Source: Chloroflexota bacterium
Lineage (GTDB): Bacteria; Chloroflexota; JAHJIN01
NCBI GenBank assembly: GCA_018823415.1
Contig: JAHJIN010000389.1
Coordinates: 1 to 32,174 of the forward strand
Length of the DNA stretch: 32,174 nt
Direction: 5' to 3'
The translations under genes and the position numbers were made by a program. Each line of letters opens with the position of its first letter. The first letter of the stretch is position 1. Below, one piece after another: positions 1 to 8,445 of this stretch. Below the pieces are notes generated by a model. The model had not been told where the DNA came from. It made no database searches and saw only the letters and a list, made by a program, of their open reading frames with translations.

Positions 1-129
1 ACGCTGGCGCAGGTGGTGGCGGCCTGGGAAGCAGAGCGCAACACAAATGGCGCCACCGTCAACTGGCGTTTCACAACCGGGGACGCCCGGATCAAACTCA
101 AGCGCCTCTACCCATCAATTCAGCCTTGA
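1..129 (+). CDS. IS630-type transposase, C-terminal fragment (cut by window edge)
   Basis: Frame 1 is open from the first base and stops with TGA at 127-129, giving 42 residues that end NWRFTTGDARIKLKRLYPSI plus two more residues. The block WRFTT.DAR.KLKRLYPS is what I recognise as the extreme C-terminus of IS630/Tc1-mariner-type DDE transposases, downstream of the catalytic core. The catalytic residues would lie left of the window, so I cannot say whether the element is intact. The right end of the element should lie within about 25 bases of the stop, because another gene's coding region begins at 153. IS630 elements insert at TA, and TA dinucleotides occur here around 136-144. The identification rests on motif memory only. 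Confidence 0.7.
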   Translation, partial: TLAQVVAAWEAERNTNGATVNWRFTTGDARIKLKRLYPSIQP

Positions 130-152
130 CAGAGTACTAGTTATCCCGTCAG

Positions 153-407
153 TCAAGCCTCCTTGGTTTTGTCAGGGCTGCTGTCTGCCCTTTCGGTCCG
201 CGTCTGCAGAAAAGCCAACAGGCCCTTCAGATCGGCAAAACCGCGCCGCTCGCCGGTGTGCGGGTCTTCCAGACTGAATCGCCACACGGCCGGGCAATCG
301 GCACACGAGCCCCTGGTTTCCCAGAAGCGCAGCATGTATGCCTGGTAGCGTGGCTGCCGATCACGCGCCAGTGGCAGCTGTTTCACAGCGTCCTTTACAG
401 GATCCAT
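153..407 (-). CDS. Small conserved hypothetical protein (84 aa)
   Basis: The ORF starts at ATG 405-407 and encodes 84 residues. The middle section, with RYQAYMLRFWETRG, then VWRFSLEDPHTGERRGF and ADLKGLLAFLQ, resembles a small-protein family I associate with Chloroflexota: a Tyr/Arg/Trp-rich start followed by a LEDP.TGER.GFADL..L..FL core. Its function is not known to me. There is no signal peptide or membrane segment. Two Cys residues (CADC) sit before VWRF and could be a metal or redox pair, but this is speculative. The Shine-Dalgarno is weak. The gene is divergent from the large regulator starting at 607, and the 199 bases between them are AT-rich. It is read toward the IS630 end. Confidence 0.6.
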   Translation of the reverse strand: MDPVKDAVKQLPLARDRQPRYQAYMLRFWETRGSCADCPAVWRFSLEDPHTGERRGFADLKGLLAFLQTRTERADSSPDKTKEA

Positions 408-544
408 CGAGTCTACTCGTCAATCGGATTCAATTACAAGAAAGAAATGTTATATTACAAAACCCCAGGCTTTTTGGCAGCGTCATTGTATCAGGTCATC
501 GTTAATAAATCGTCAATAAAAACCCAGATCCGGGATAGCCCCTA

Positions 545-573
545 TTGCTTGCTTTCCTGGTCAAGTGTATAAT
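545..573 (+). promoter_or_regulatory. Probable sigma70-type promoter of the BTAD regulator
   Basis: A perfect TATAAT lies at 568-573, preceded by TTGCTT at 545-550 with a 17-base spacer. Transcription would start near 580. The purine-rich GAGGGGG at 581-587 follows, but it is about 19 bases before the ATG at 607, which is far for a ribosome site. The wider gap 408-606 is clearly AT-richer than its surroundings and also holds two TTACAA words near 433-461, but I see no other gene in it. Confidence 0.6.
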
Positions 574-606
574 ATTCACAGAGGGGGACTGTGGACGGGC
601 ATAGCT

Positions 607-3600
607 ATGGATGACGAGTTGCGATTAAATCTGTTGGGGGGGCTGCACATTTTACTGGGCGAGACCCCGGTGACCGGCTTTGTGTCCACCAAGGTGGTTG
701 CGCTGTTGGCCTATCTGGCAGTCACCGGCCGGCCGCACACGCGCCCGGCCCTGGCCGGCCTGCTGTGGAGCGAGGCGCCAGACGTTAATGCCCGCAAGAG
801 CCTGCGCATGGCCCTCTATAACCTGCGCCAGTTGGTGGAGCCGCACCTGGTCATCACGCGCCAGACGGTGGCCTTTGACCAGGGGAGCCCCTACTCCCTG
901 GATGTGGACATGTTCAGACGCGAGGTCAAACGCGCGCTGGCCTCCACGGGCACCACGCTCACGGCCGAGCGCGCGAGCGCCCTGGGCAAAGCGGTCCACT
1001 TGTACCAGGGCGATTTTCTGGAAGGCGTTTACATACCGGACGCCCCGGCCTTTGAGGAATGGGCGTTGGGGCAGCGCGAGCAACTCCGGCTACTGGCATT
1101 GCAGGCCCTGCACCGGCTGGTGGCACACCACACCGCCCAGGGAACGTACCAGACTGGCATCGAGTATGCCACCCAATTGCTGACCATCGAGCCCTGGCAG
1201 GAGGAGGCACATCGCCAACTGATGCGGCTGCTAGCCCTCAGCGGGCAGCGCCAGGCGGCCCTGACGCAATACGAAACCTGCCGCCGGCTTCTGGCCGGGG
1301 AACTGGACGTGGAACTGGAGGAACAGACGACGGCGCTCTATGAGCAGATCATGGGCGGCGAACTGGGCCGGGCAGCGGTCCCCCCGGCGCCCCGGCACAA
1401 CCTGCCGGCGCCGATGACGCCCCTCATCGCGCGCCAGGACGAGTTGGCCCGGCTCCAGGAACTGCTGCTCGATCCCGAGTATCGCCTGGTAACGCTGGTG
1501 GGTGCCGGTGGGGTCGGCAAGACCCGACTGGCCCTGGCTGCGGCGGAGCTGGTGACCGGCCAATTCGCGCACGGCACGTGGTTCTTTTCACTGGCCGGGT
1601 TGGTCAGCGGCGCCGATACCTGGCCGCACCTGCACAATGCCCTGGCTCTGGCTATGGCCCAGGCCCTGGGCCTGACGCTGCACGGCGACGGCCAGCCCAA
1701 GGCCCAACTCCTGGACTATTTGCGAGACAAAGAAGCCCTGTTCGTGTTCGACAGCTTTGGCCCCGCGCTGGAGGGAGGCACCCGCTTTCTCCAGGAGATC
1801 ATCCAGAGCGCCCCGCGTGTCACCATCCTCGTCACCTCACGTGAGCGGCTGGACATCCAGGCTGAGTATGCGGTCCGGGTGGAGGGGTTACCGGTGCCCC
1901 AGACGGCCGACGACTCGGCCGCAGCCGCGTATGACAGCGTGCAACTGTTTGCCGAGCGGGCCGCGCGCGCCCGGGCTGGGTTTGCCCTGGACGAACAGAA
2001 CCTGTCGGACGTGGTGCGGATCTGCCAGCACCTGGATGGGCTGCCCCTGGGGATCGAGCTGGCGGCGGCCAAGGTCAGGCGGTGGACGCCGGCCGAGATC
2101 GCGCAATCCATCCAGCACGACCTGGATTTCCTGACCACCACGCAGGACGAAGTGCCGGCGCGTCACCGCAGCCTGCGCGCCGTGTTCGAAACCTCGTGGC
2201 GGCAGCGTTCGCCGGCCGAACGCCAGGCCCTGGTCCAACTCTCGGTCTTTCGCGGTGAATTCAGCCGCCAGGCCGCACTGGCCGTGGCAGGCGCCACGCC
2301 GCCGGACCTGACAGCGCTGGCAGACCGGTCCTTACTGCACCAGCCGGCGACCGGGCGCTATCAGATGTCCGAGTCCGTCCGCCAGTTCGCGGCCGAAAAG
2401 CTCGCAGCGCTGGCACAAGAGCACGTGGTCGACATCCCGGCCCTCAGGGACCGGCATAGCACGTTCTATCTGGGGTTCGTGGCACAGCACCAGGCAGCGT
2501 TGCACGGGCGCGAGCCACACCAGGCAGTCGCCGAGATCCTGCGAGAGGCGCAGAACATCAGGCGTGCCTGGAGTTGGGCGGTAAGCCAGGGCCAGTTCAC
2601 GCTGATCCATCGCGGTCTCCGGAGCATGTCGCGCCTGATTCGGCTCAGCGGCTTGTGTCTGGAAGGAGAGATGATCTTTGCTCAGGCAGTCGAACAGTTG
2701 CGCGCGATCCTGGTGACCGCAGAGCAGCCGGCGCGAGACAAGCAATTCGTCCTGGGCGAACTGCTCGCGGAATATGCCTGCTGCCTGAACTCGCTGGCCC
2801 GCTACGACCAGGCCATCGCCGCCGCCCAGGAAGTGGTCGACCTGGCCCTGGCGCATCATGCGGCCAGCCTGGAAGCGGTGGGGCGCCTGCAATTGGGCCG
2901 GGCGCTCCGGCAGCAGGGGGACTATGCGGCGGCTCAGGCCCAGGTCGAGCGGGCACTGGCCCAAGCACGTGCGGCCAACGTCCCGGCCCTGGAGGCCAAT
3001 AGCCTGGATCAACTCGGCATCTTGACGGCCCGAGACAACTATCCTCTGGCGCGTACTTGGCTCGAGCAGGCGCTGCGCCTATACCAGGAACTTGGTGATG
3101 CCTTGGGCGAAGCAGAGGCGCTCCACGATCTGGGGCTTGGTGCCCTTTCGCAGGGGATCTATGACGGTGCCCGGGCCTATCTGGAGCAATCGCTGCGCAT
3201 CTTTTGCCAGATCGATAACCGCTGGGGCGAGGCCATGTCCTGCTGGAGCCTGGGGAACGTCGCGGATGCGCTGGGGGATTATGTCAAGGCTCAAGCCTAC
3301 TACGAGCGGGCACTGGGCATCACTCGGCTTATTGGCGAGCGCACCGGGGAGGCCGAGACACTGGCCAGCCTGGCCTGGACGCTGTATCATCAGGACCAGG
3401 ACGATGCCGCCTGGCACGTGGGACAGCAAGCGGTGGACCTGGCCCGGACCCTGGGCAACCGGCGGATCGAGGGCCGGGCCTTGACGGCCCTGGGCCATGC
3501 CCTGGCCGCACTGGGGCTGCAGGCCGAAGCCATCACGGTCTACCGGCAGGCCCTGTCGGTGTACCAGGATCTGGGCGAGTCCAACCTGATTACAGGGCCG

Positions 3601-3921
3601 CTGGCCGGGCTGGCCCGCGTGACCCTGGTCCAGGGCAATCTGGCCCAGGCGTTGGCTTTGGCGGATCAGGTGCTCGAGCATTTGGACGGTCTGCCGCCGA
3701 GCAGCGAGGGGCAGTCGTTCGAGGCGTACTGGATCTGTTACCAGGTCTTGCAGGCAAACCAGGACCCGCGCGCTGCAGAGGTTCTGCACGCGAGCTATCA
3801 TCTGCTGCAGGAATACGCGGCCCGGATCGGCGACCCGGTGCGCCGGCGCTCGCTTCTGGACGCGCCGCGTGTGGCAGCGCACCGGGCCATCATACACGAG
3901 TTCGAGCAAAGCCAACGATAA
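607..3921 (+). CDS. AfsR/SARP-like regulator: winged helix + BTAD + NB-ARC-type ATPase + TPR
   Basis: This is a large signal-transduction ATPase of about 1,104 residues, probably a DNA-binding transcriptional activator. Residues about 1-95 fit an OmpR/SARP-type winged helix, beginning LRLNLLGGLHILLGE. Residues about 95-245 fit the all-helical BTAD domain. A P-loop GAGGVGKTR lies near residue 299, followed by a Walker-B-like FVFDSF and an ILVTSRERL sensor segment. The helical second half of the ATPase contains LDGLPLGIELAA. The C-terminal ~450 residues are tetratricopeptide repeats; several copies of the pattern LG.....G.Y..A..YYE.AL are visible from about residue 740. The frame is also open from a GTG at 565, but that codon overlaps the TATAAT box, so I chose ATG 607. 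Its target genes and signal cannot be read from the sequence. Confidence 0.88.
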   Translation: MDDELRLNLLGGLHILLGETPVTGFVSTKVVALLAYLAVTGRPHTRPALAGLLWSEAPDVNARKSLRMALYNLRQLVEPHLVITRQTVAFDQGSPYSLDVDMFRREVKRALASTGTTLTAERASALGKAVHLYQGDFLEGVYIPDAPAFEEWALGQREQLRLLALQALHRLVAHHTAQGTYQTGIEYATQLLTIEPWQEEAHRQLMRLLALSGQRQAALTQYETCRRLLAGELDVELEEQTTALYEQIMGGELGRAAVPPAPRHNLPAPMTPLIARQDELARLQELLLDPEYRLVTLVGAGGVGKTRLALAAAELVTGQFAHGTWFFSLAGLVSGADTWPHLHNALALAMAQALGLTLHGDGQPKAQLLDYLRDKEALFVFDSFGPALEGGTRFLQEIIQSAPRVTILVTSRERLDIQAEYAVRVEGLPVPQTADDSAAAAYDSVQLFAERAARARAGFALDEQNLSDVVRICQHLDGLPLGIELAAAKVRRWTPAEIAQSIQHDLDFLTTTQDEVPARHRSLRAVFETSWRQRSPAERQALVQLSVFRGEFSRQAALAVAGATPPDLTALADRSLLHQPATGRYQMSESVRQFAAEKLAALAQEHVVDIPALRDRHSTFYLGFVAQHQAALHGREPHQAVAEILREAQNIRRAWSWAVSQGQFTLIHRGLRSMSRLIRLSGLCLEGEMIFAQAVEQLRAILVTAEQPARDKQFVLGELLAEYACCLNSLARYDQAIAAAQEVVDLALAHHAASLEAVGRLQLGRALRQQGDYAAAQAQVERALAQARAANVPALEANSLDQLGILTARDNYPLARTWLEQALRLYQELGDALGEAEALHDLGLGALSQGIYDGARAYLEQSLRIFCQIDNRWGEAMSCWSLGNVADALGDYVKAQAYYERALGITRLIGERTGEAETLASLAWTLYHQDQDDAAWHVGQQAVDLARTLGNRRIEGRALTALGHALAALGLQAEAITVYRQALSVYQDLGESNLITGPLAGLARVTLVQGNLAQALALADQVLEHLDGLPPSSEGQSFEAYWICYQVLQANQDPRAAEVLHASYHLLQEYAARIGDPVRRRSLLDAPRVAAHRAIIHEFEQSQR

Positions 3922-3945
3922 ACCCCGCCAACTGGCGGGGTTTTT
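3921..3945 (+). terminator. Rho-independent terminator of the BTAD regulator
   Basis: AACCCCGCC (3921-3929), a four-base loop, then GGCGGGGTT (3934-3942) form a perfect 9-bp stem followed by a run of T to 3945. It overlaps the last base of the stop codon. It may also act on the convergent ppa transcript, although the T-run in that direction is poor. Confidence 0.9.
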
Positions 3946-3981
3946 CCACGGGCTCGTGGGAATCGTACGAACTGGCGGCGG

Positions 3982-4593
3982 TCAGCCGCCATAGGTCTCG
4001 CCATAGTCTGTTATCGCGGCAGACACCACCTGCAGGGCGTACTGGGCGTCGTATACCTGCTCGATGACCATCTGCGAGCCGCGCCCGTGCATCATCTTGT
4101 AGGTGGTAAAATAGTGCTGCAACCGCTCGATAAGGATGGCGGGCAGGTCCGCAATGTCCTGCGTATCCTGCCAGAACTCGTCATTGTCCAGCACGGCCAC
4201 AATCTTGTCGTCGGCCTCGCCGCCGTCGATGGCCTGGATACCGCCGATGACCCGGGCCGTGAGAATGACCTCGGCGCGTGCGAGGGGCCGCTCGCTGATC
4301 ACACAGATGTCCAGCGGGTCGCCGTCGCCGCGCTCGGATTTGGGCGACAACTGGTGGACGTGCTGCCCGCAATAGGTGCGGGGGATGAATCCATAGAGCG
4401 TGGGTGGCTGGGAAGACGTGCGCTGGGGCCGGTCCACGCGGATATAGCCGGTGACCTTGTCGATTTCGTATTTCACCAGGTCAAACGGCGTGATCTCGAT
4501 GTAGGCGTGAACGATGCGTGGCGGATTTGGCCCCACGTCCAGCCCGTGCCAGGGATGCGGCCGCCAGCGGTAAAAAGGTTGGGGAAAGGACAT
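3982..4593 (-). CDS. ppa: Inorganic pyrophosphatase, family I (soluble)
   Basis: The enzyme hydrolyses pyrophosphate to two phosphates in the cytoplasm using Mg2+. The 203-residue length suits the prokaryotic family I enzyme. The signature D-x-D-P-x-D is present as D90-G-D-P-L-D95, within [27 protein letters not shown] and [11 protein letters not shown] match the expected K-x-E/Y-rich active-site strands. The start is ATG 4591-4593 behind a strong GGAGGT. It lies only 19 bases after glgC on the same strand. ADP-glucose pyrophosphorylase releases PPi, so co-transcription would let the cell remove the product and drive glycogen synthesis. The gene order is seen; the coupling is inferred. Confidence 0.93.
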   Translation of the reverse strand: MSFPQPFYRWRPHPWHGLDVGPNPPRIVHAYIEITPFDLVKYEIDKVTGYIRVDRPQRTSSQPPTLYGFIPRTYCGQHVHQLSPKSERGDGDPLDICVISERPLARAEVILTARVIGGIQAIDGGEADDKIVAVLDNDEFWQDTQDIADLPAILIERLQHYFTTYKMMHGRGSQMVIEQVYDAQYALQVVSAAITDYGETYGG

Positions 4594-4612
4594 CTCGTAC
4601 CTCCAGGTAGGC

Positions 4613-5869
4613 TCAGATTACGGTATCGTTGGGGATAACGGCGCTCTTGGGCACGATGACCAGCCCTTCGCGCGCCACCCAGTCTTCGGTCTCGGCATCG
4701 GGCCGGCCGGGCACGCAGCGAATGTGCACGTTGCACCCGATGTGGGCATTCTTGTCAACGATGGCCCCCTCGATGACAGACCCGGCACCGATTCCCAGGT
4801 CTGGGCGGCCCCGGCACCGGTTCTCCGCTCGCTCTTCGTCGGTTTCGTAATAATCGGCGCCCATGATGATGGACGAGCGAATGGTCACGTCCGGCCCGAT
4901 CCGGCTGCGCAGACCAATCACCGAGTTCGAAATGTCGGCGCCGCACACGTAACAGCCATCGGCCAGCAATACCTGGTCCAGTTGAGACGCCCGCACCTCC
5001 GAGGGCGGCAAAAAGCGGGGACGGGTATAGATGAGCCATTGCGGACCCAACAGGTCCAGCGGGCGGTCCGGCGAAGCCAGCTCCAGATTCACCTCATAAA
5101 AGCGGCGGATGGTCCCAATATCGGCCCAGTAGCCGTCAAAGACATGGCCCATCACCCGATAGTTGGCGAGCGCCTGGGGGACGAGGTCACGCCCAAAGTC
5201 GTCGCCGGGGACCTGGAGCAGTTCGTGCAGCATGTCGGTGGCAAAGACATAGATGCCCATGGAGGCCAGGTAGGGCTTGTCGGGATCGGGCAGACTCTCG
5301 AGGCCGGCCAGCGCGTTGGGCCGGGGCTTTTCCACAAAGCTGACAATCTCGCCATTTGGGGCGCGTTTGAGAATGCCCAGCCCGGGGGCCTCGGCCGCAG
5401 ACACCGGCTGCACGGCCAGGGTGATGTCGGCGCCGGTGTCGACGTGATAGTCCACAAAGGCGGCATAGTCCATGCGATAGAGGTGATCGCCGGCCAGGAC
5501 GAGCACGTATTTGGTGCGCGCGTTCTTGATTTCCACCCATTGCTGGCGCACCGCATCGGCCGTGCCCTGGTACCAGTCGGGGTGCTCTGCTGACTGCTCG
5601 GCCGCCAGGATCTCGACCCAGCCATCGGTAAAGATGTCACGCCGGTAGGTGCGGATGATGTGCCGGTGCAGCGACACCGACTTGAACTGGGTCAAGACGG
5701 CAATTTTGTTAATGTCGGCGTGCAGGCAATTGCTGATGGGGATGTCGATGAGGCGGTATTTGCCGGCCAGCGGCACGGCCGGCTTGGCGCGTTTCTTGGT
5801 CAGCGGATACAGGCGCGAGCCGCGCCCGCCGCCCAGGATCAGGCTCAGTACGTCGTGCATGTGTGCCAT
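4613..5869 (-). CDS. glgC: Glucose-1-phosphate adenylyltransferase (ADP-glucose pyrophosphorylase)
   Basis: The enzyme makes ADP-glucose and PPi from ATP and glucose-1-phosphate, the committed step of bacterial glycogen synthesis. The 418 residues open with the nucleotidyltransferase loop [20 protein letters not shown] (from residue 13), then [22 protein letters not shown] near residue 130 is the sugar-nucleotide/metal site, and FVEKP and [10 protein letters not shown] follow. The C-terminal third has left-handed beta-helix character ([29 protein letters not shown]), as expected for the regulatory domain. The start is ATG 5867-5869 behind GGAGG. It is the first gene of a pair with ppa and is divergent from a glycogen-synthase-like gene, which supports the pathway call. 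Confidence 0.96.
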   Translation of the reverse strand: MAHMHDVLSLILGGGRGSRLYPLTKKRAKPAVPLAGKYRLIDIPISNCLHADINKIAVLTQFKSVSLHRHIIRTYRRDIFTDGWVEILAAEQSAEHPDWYQGTADAVRQQWVEIKNARTKYVLVLAGDHLYRMDYAAFVDYHVDTGADITLAVQPVSAAEAPGLGILKRAPNGEIVSFVEKPRPNALAGLESLPDPDKPYLASMGIYVFATDMLHELLQVPGDDFGRDLVPQALANYRVMGHVFDGYWADIGTIRRFYEVNLELASPDRPLDLLGPQWLIYTRPRFLPPSEVRASQLDQVLLADGCYVCGADISNSVIGLRSRIGPDVTIRSSIIMGADYYETDEERAENRCRGRPDLGIGAGSVIEGAIVDKNAHIGCNVHIRCVPGRPDAETEDWVAREGLVIVPKSAVIPNDTVI

Positions 5870-5904
5870 TGGGGGTCCTCCAGGTGGATGATGGCGTCAT
5901 GTAC

Positions 5905-5934
5905 ATTATACGGCCTCAGTCAAGAGGGGCACAA
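5905..5934 (-). promoter_or_regulatory. Probable promoter of glgC-ppa
   Basis: Read on the minus strand, a perfect TATAAT occupies 5910-5905. A weak TTGTGC lies at 5934-5929 with an 18-base spacer. A closer TTGACT (5923-5918) is only 7 bases from the -10 and cannot pair with it as a -35. The predicted transcript starts near 5898 and gives a leader of about 30 bases before the glgC ATG. Confidence 0.5.
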
Positions 5935-5943
5935 CGCGCCCGC

Positions 5944-5973
5944 TTGACGCCGGCCGCCGGATCGGGTTACAAT
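5944..5973 (+). promoter_or_regulatory. Probable promoter of the glycogen-synthase-like gene
   Basis: TTGACG at 5944-5949 and TACAAT at 5968-5973 are separated by 18 bases. Transcription would begin near 5980, followed by GGAGGG at 5998-6003 and ATG at 6008. It lies back to back with the glgC promoter, so both could share regulators bound in 5911-5943. Confidence 0.6.
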
Positions 5974-6007
5974 GGAGACCTGAACTCGGTTATTTACGGA
6001 GGGAAAC

Positions 6008-7708
6008 ATGGACTGGCCGATCAAGGACAAACCCCGGCGTGACCGGCGTACCGTGGTTTTCGTGACTTTTGAGACATCGCTGGCGCCGGCCGGCGGCCTG
6101 GCGGCAGTGATGGCAAAACTGCCGGCGGCGATGGCCCGCGACGAGCGCTGCTGCGTGATCGCGCCGTTTTTCCGCGCCATCACCGAGCGGCGCCGGCCTC
6201 ACCTGCTGGCCCGCATCCGCCCCACCGGGGTCCAGGCCACCGTCGAGTTTGCCGGCGCCGCGCACCGGGTCGAGGTGCTGGACCTGCGGCCCGGCGACGG
6301 GTTCCCCATCTATCTCCTGGCCGCCGAGGGGTTTTTTGACGCGCCGTGCGCCGAGGGCGAGGCCTTTGACCCCACGGCCCCGTGCAATCCCTACGCCTAT
6401 CCGTCCGAGCCGGGGCGCCTGCTGGAGAACGCGCTGTTCTTTTGTGCAGCGGTGCCCCGGGCGCTGGCGGCCCTGGGCCACACGCAGGACCTGGTACTGA
6501 GCTTGCAAGACTGGGAGGCGGCCGCCGTGGCCCTGACCGTGCGCCAGGAGCCGGCGATCCGGTCGGCGGCGTGCCTGCTGACTCTGCACAATCCCTATGA
6601 CCAGCTATTGCCCGACGAGGCGCTGCGCCGGGTATACGCTGGCTCGCCGGCCGACCTGCCGGGCCACACAGTGCTGGACCGCCTGATCCCGCTGCTGGAT
6701 GACGGCCCGCTATATACCGTGTCCGAGACCTTTGCCCGCGAACTGACCACCGACCCGCTGCACACGCAAGTGTACGCGCCACACCTGCAAGGCCTGTTAC
6801 GCGCGCGAACGATCCACGGGATCGACAACGGCATCTTTGTGACGCCAAATTTTCCCCCGGCGGCCATCGAAGCGGCGCGTCAGACCGACGCGGCGCACCG
6901 GAACGATCTGGCACCGTTGTTGGCCGAAAAGCGCCGGCGTCGGGCCGCTCTTGTGACCGTACTCACCGAGTATCAGCCGGCCGGCGCGTGGGGCCATCTG
7001 GGCGACCTGGCCGATTTTGCCGGCCCCATCTTTTTGATGTTTGGCCGCGACGACCCGCGCCAAAAGGGCTATGACGTGCTGGCGGCGGCGGTGCGTCACA
7101 TCCCGCCGGATCAGGCCAAATTTGTCCTGACGTCCATCCCCGGCGAAGAAGGGCTGGCCGGGCTGAGATTCCTGGCCGATCTGGCCCGGCAGCGCCCCGG
7201 CCAGGTCAAGGTCTTTCCTCTGCGCGTGGAACGCGGCTACCAGGAACTCCAGGCCGGGTGCTCGTTCCTGGTCATGCCCTCGCTATACGAGCCGTTTGGC
7301 GGGGCGACCGAGGGCTATGCCGTGGGGACGCCGGTGCTGGCCCGGGCCACCGGCGGCCTGATCCAGCAGGTGGCGCCGAGTTCGGGCTTGCTCTTTCGCG
7401 AGTCCGACGCGCTGCCCGCCGAGATGGTGGTGCAGGGCTGGCGCGAGATCGTGGCGTGCCGGCACTGGGACTCGACGCACCGGCGGCCGGTGCACGATCG
7501 GGTGGCGGCGCGGGCCGACGTGCCCCTGTTCCAGGCGATGACAGCAGCGTTGGTCCAGGCGTTGCAGCAGGCCATCGCCATCTATGACGAACCGGGCCAA
7601 CGCACCTATGCAGGCCTGATCCTGGGCGGGTTCGAGATGCTGGACCGGTTCACGTGGGAGCGCGCCGTCCTCGAATATGAGCACGCCTATGACCGGCTCT
7701 GCGTGTAG
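6008..7708 (+). CDS. Glycogen/starch synthase-like glycosyltransferase (GT5-type, divergent)
   Basis: This is predicted to transfer glucose from ADP-glucose to an alpha-1,4-glucan. The protein has 566 residues, compared with roughly 480 for typical GlgA. The N-terminal Rossmann half starts VVFVTFETSLAPAGGL and has TLHNPYDQ, matching the TIHN segment. The C-terminal half has FLMFGRDDPRQKGYD and the PSLYEPFGGATEGYAVGTPV donor-site block with the expected Glu, then ATGGL. The end (FTWERAVLEYEHAYDRL) matches the usual FSW...Y..LY tail of the family. The first K-x-G-G-L motif, whose Lys binds ADP-glucose in classical GlgA, reads P-A-G-G-L here. The start is ATG 6008 behind GGAGGG. Divergent placement from glgC supports a role in glycogen synthesis, but donor and product remain inferred. 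Confidence 0.8.
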   Translation: MDWPIKDKPRRDRRTVVFVTFETSLAPAGGLAAVMAKLPAAMARDERCCVIAPFFRAITERRRPHLLARIRPTGVQATVEFAGAAHRVEVLDLRPGDGFPIYLLAAEGFFDAPCAEGEAFDPTAPCNPYAYPSEPGRLLENALFFCAAVPRALAALGHTQDLVLSLQDWEAAAVALTVRQEPAIRSAACLLTLHNPYDQLLPDEALRRVYAGSPADLPGHTVLDRLIPLLDDGPLYTVSETFARELTTDPLHTQVYAPHLQGLLRARTIHGIDNGIFVTPNFPPAAIEAARQTDAAHRNDLAPLLAEKRRRRAALVTVLTEYQPAGAWGHLGDLADFAGPIFLMFGRDDPRQKGYDVLAAAVRHIPPDQAKFVLTSIPGEEGLAGLRFLADLARQRPGQVKVFPLRVERGYQELQAGCSFLVMPSLYEPFGGATEGYAVGTPVLARATGGLIQQVAPSSGLLFRESDALPAEMVVQGWREIVACRHWDSTHRRPVHDRVAARADVPLFQAMTAALVQALQQAIAIYDEPGQRTYAGLILGGFEMLDRFTWERAVLEYEHAYDRLCV

Positions 7709-7719
7709 GGAGCGCCACC

Positions 7720-8400
7720 TTACTCGGGACCGCGCGGCCTCAAGGCCGCGCGGTCCAGGATGACAATCTGTTTCCCGGTCAGTTGGATCAGGCCCTGGTC
7801 GCGCAAGTGACCCAGGGCCTTGTTCACGCTCTCGCGCGTGGCGCCCACCCACGAAGCCAGCTCGGCCTGGGTCAATTGCAGCCCGATCTCACAGTGGTCC
7901 GCGCCGGTGCCGTAACGGTCGGCCAGGTCCAGCAGCCGCGCCGCCACGCGATCCTGGATCGTGAGAAAAGCCAGGCTTTCCAGGTAAACGGTGGTATAGC
8001 GCAGGCGCGTGCTCAATACCTCGATGATCCGGAGGGCCATGGCGGGATAGGCTTGCAAATGCCGCAGCAGGTCATTGCGATGCAAGATCAGGGTCTGGGT
8101 CGATTCTATGGCCATAGCCCCGGCCGAGCGCGGCAGGTCGTCCAGCAGGGCCAGTTCGCCAAAGACGTCGCCGGCCCCATAGACGTTGACGGTCATCTCC
8201 TGGCCCAGCTCGCCGTATACAAAGATGCGCACCTGGCCCGACTCGATGATGTACATGGCACCGCCAGGGCTGCCCTGGTCAAAGATGATAGCGCCCTGGT
8301 CGAACCGGCGTGGCTCCAGGCTGCTGGCCAGGGCGCGCAGTTCCTCATCGGGCAGGCCGGCGAAAAAGACGACGTCCTTTAGCGCCGAGATGTCGAGCAT
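7720..8400 (-). CDS. Crp/Fnr-family transcriptional regulator
   Basis: This is a cytoplasmic DNA-binding regulator of 226 residues, normal for the family. Residues about 10-125 form the cyclic-nucleotide-binding-type beta barrel (FDQGAIIFDQGSPGGAMYII, then GAGDVFGELALLDDLPRSA). A long dimer helix follows. The winged helix-turn-helix near 170-205 reads LTQAELASWVGATRESVNKALGHLRDQGLI. The stretch FGELALLDDLPRSA contains the E and R-S positions typical of cNMP-binding members, so cAMP or a similar ligand is plausible but unproven. No FNR-type Cys cluster is present. It starts at ATG 8398-8400 with GGAGG, 45 bases after the small membrane protein gene. It converges on the glycogen-synthase-like gene, with 11 bases between stops. 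Confidence 0.93.
   Translation of the reverse strand: MLDISALKDVVFFAGLPDEELRALASSLEPRRFDQGAIIFDQGSPGGAMYIIESGQVRIFVYGELGQEMTVNVYGAGDVFGELALLDDLPRSAGAMAIESTQTLILHRNDLLRHLQAYPAMALRIIEVLSTRLRYTTVYLESLAFLTIQDRVAARLLDLADRYGTGADHCEIGLQLTQAELASWVGATRESVNKALGHLRDQGLIQLTGKQIVILDRAALRPRGPE
7727..7756. terminator. GC-rich hairpin inside the 3' end of the crp gene
   Basis: GGACCGCGCGGCC (7727-7739) pairs perfectly with GGCCGCGCGGTCC (7744-7756) across the loop TCAA. It lies within the last dozen codons of the Crp-type gene and just after the stop of the convergent glycosyltransferase gene. There is no T-run on either strand, so intrinsic termination is uncertain. A bidirectional block or mRNA-end stabiliser is equally possible. 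Confidence 0.5.
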
Positions 8401-8445
8401 GATGATCCTCCAGGCCCAGCCAAGCGCAGTGTTCGATGAATGGGG

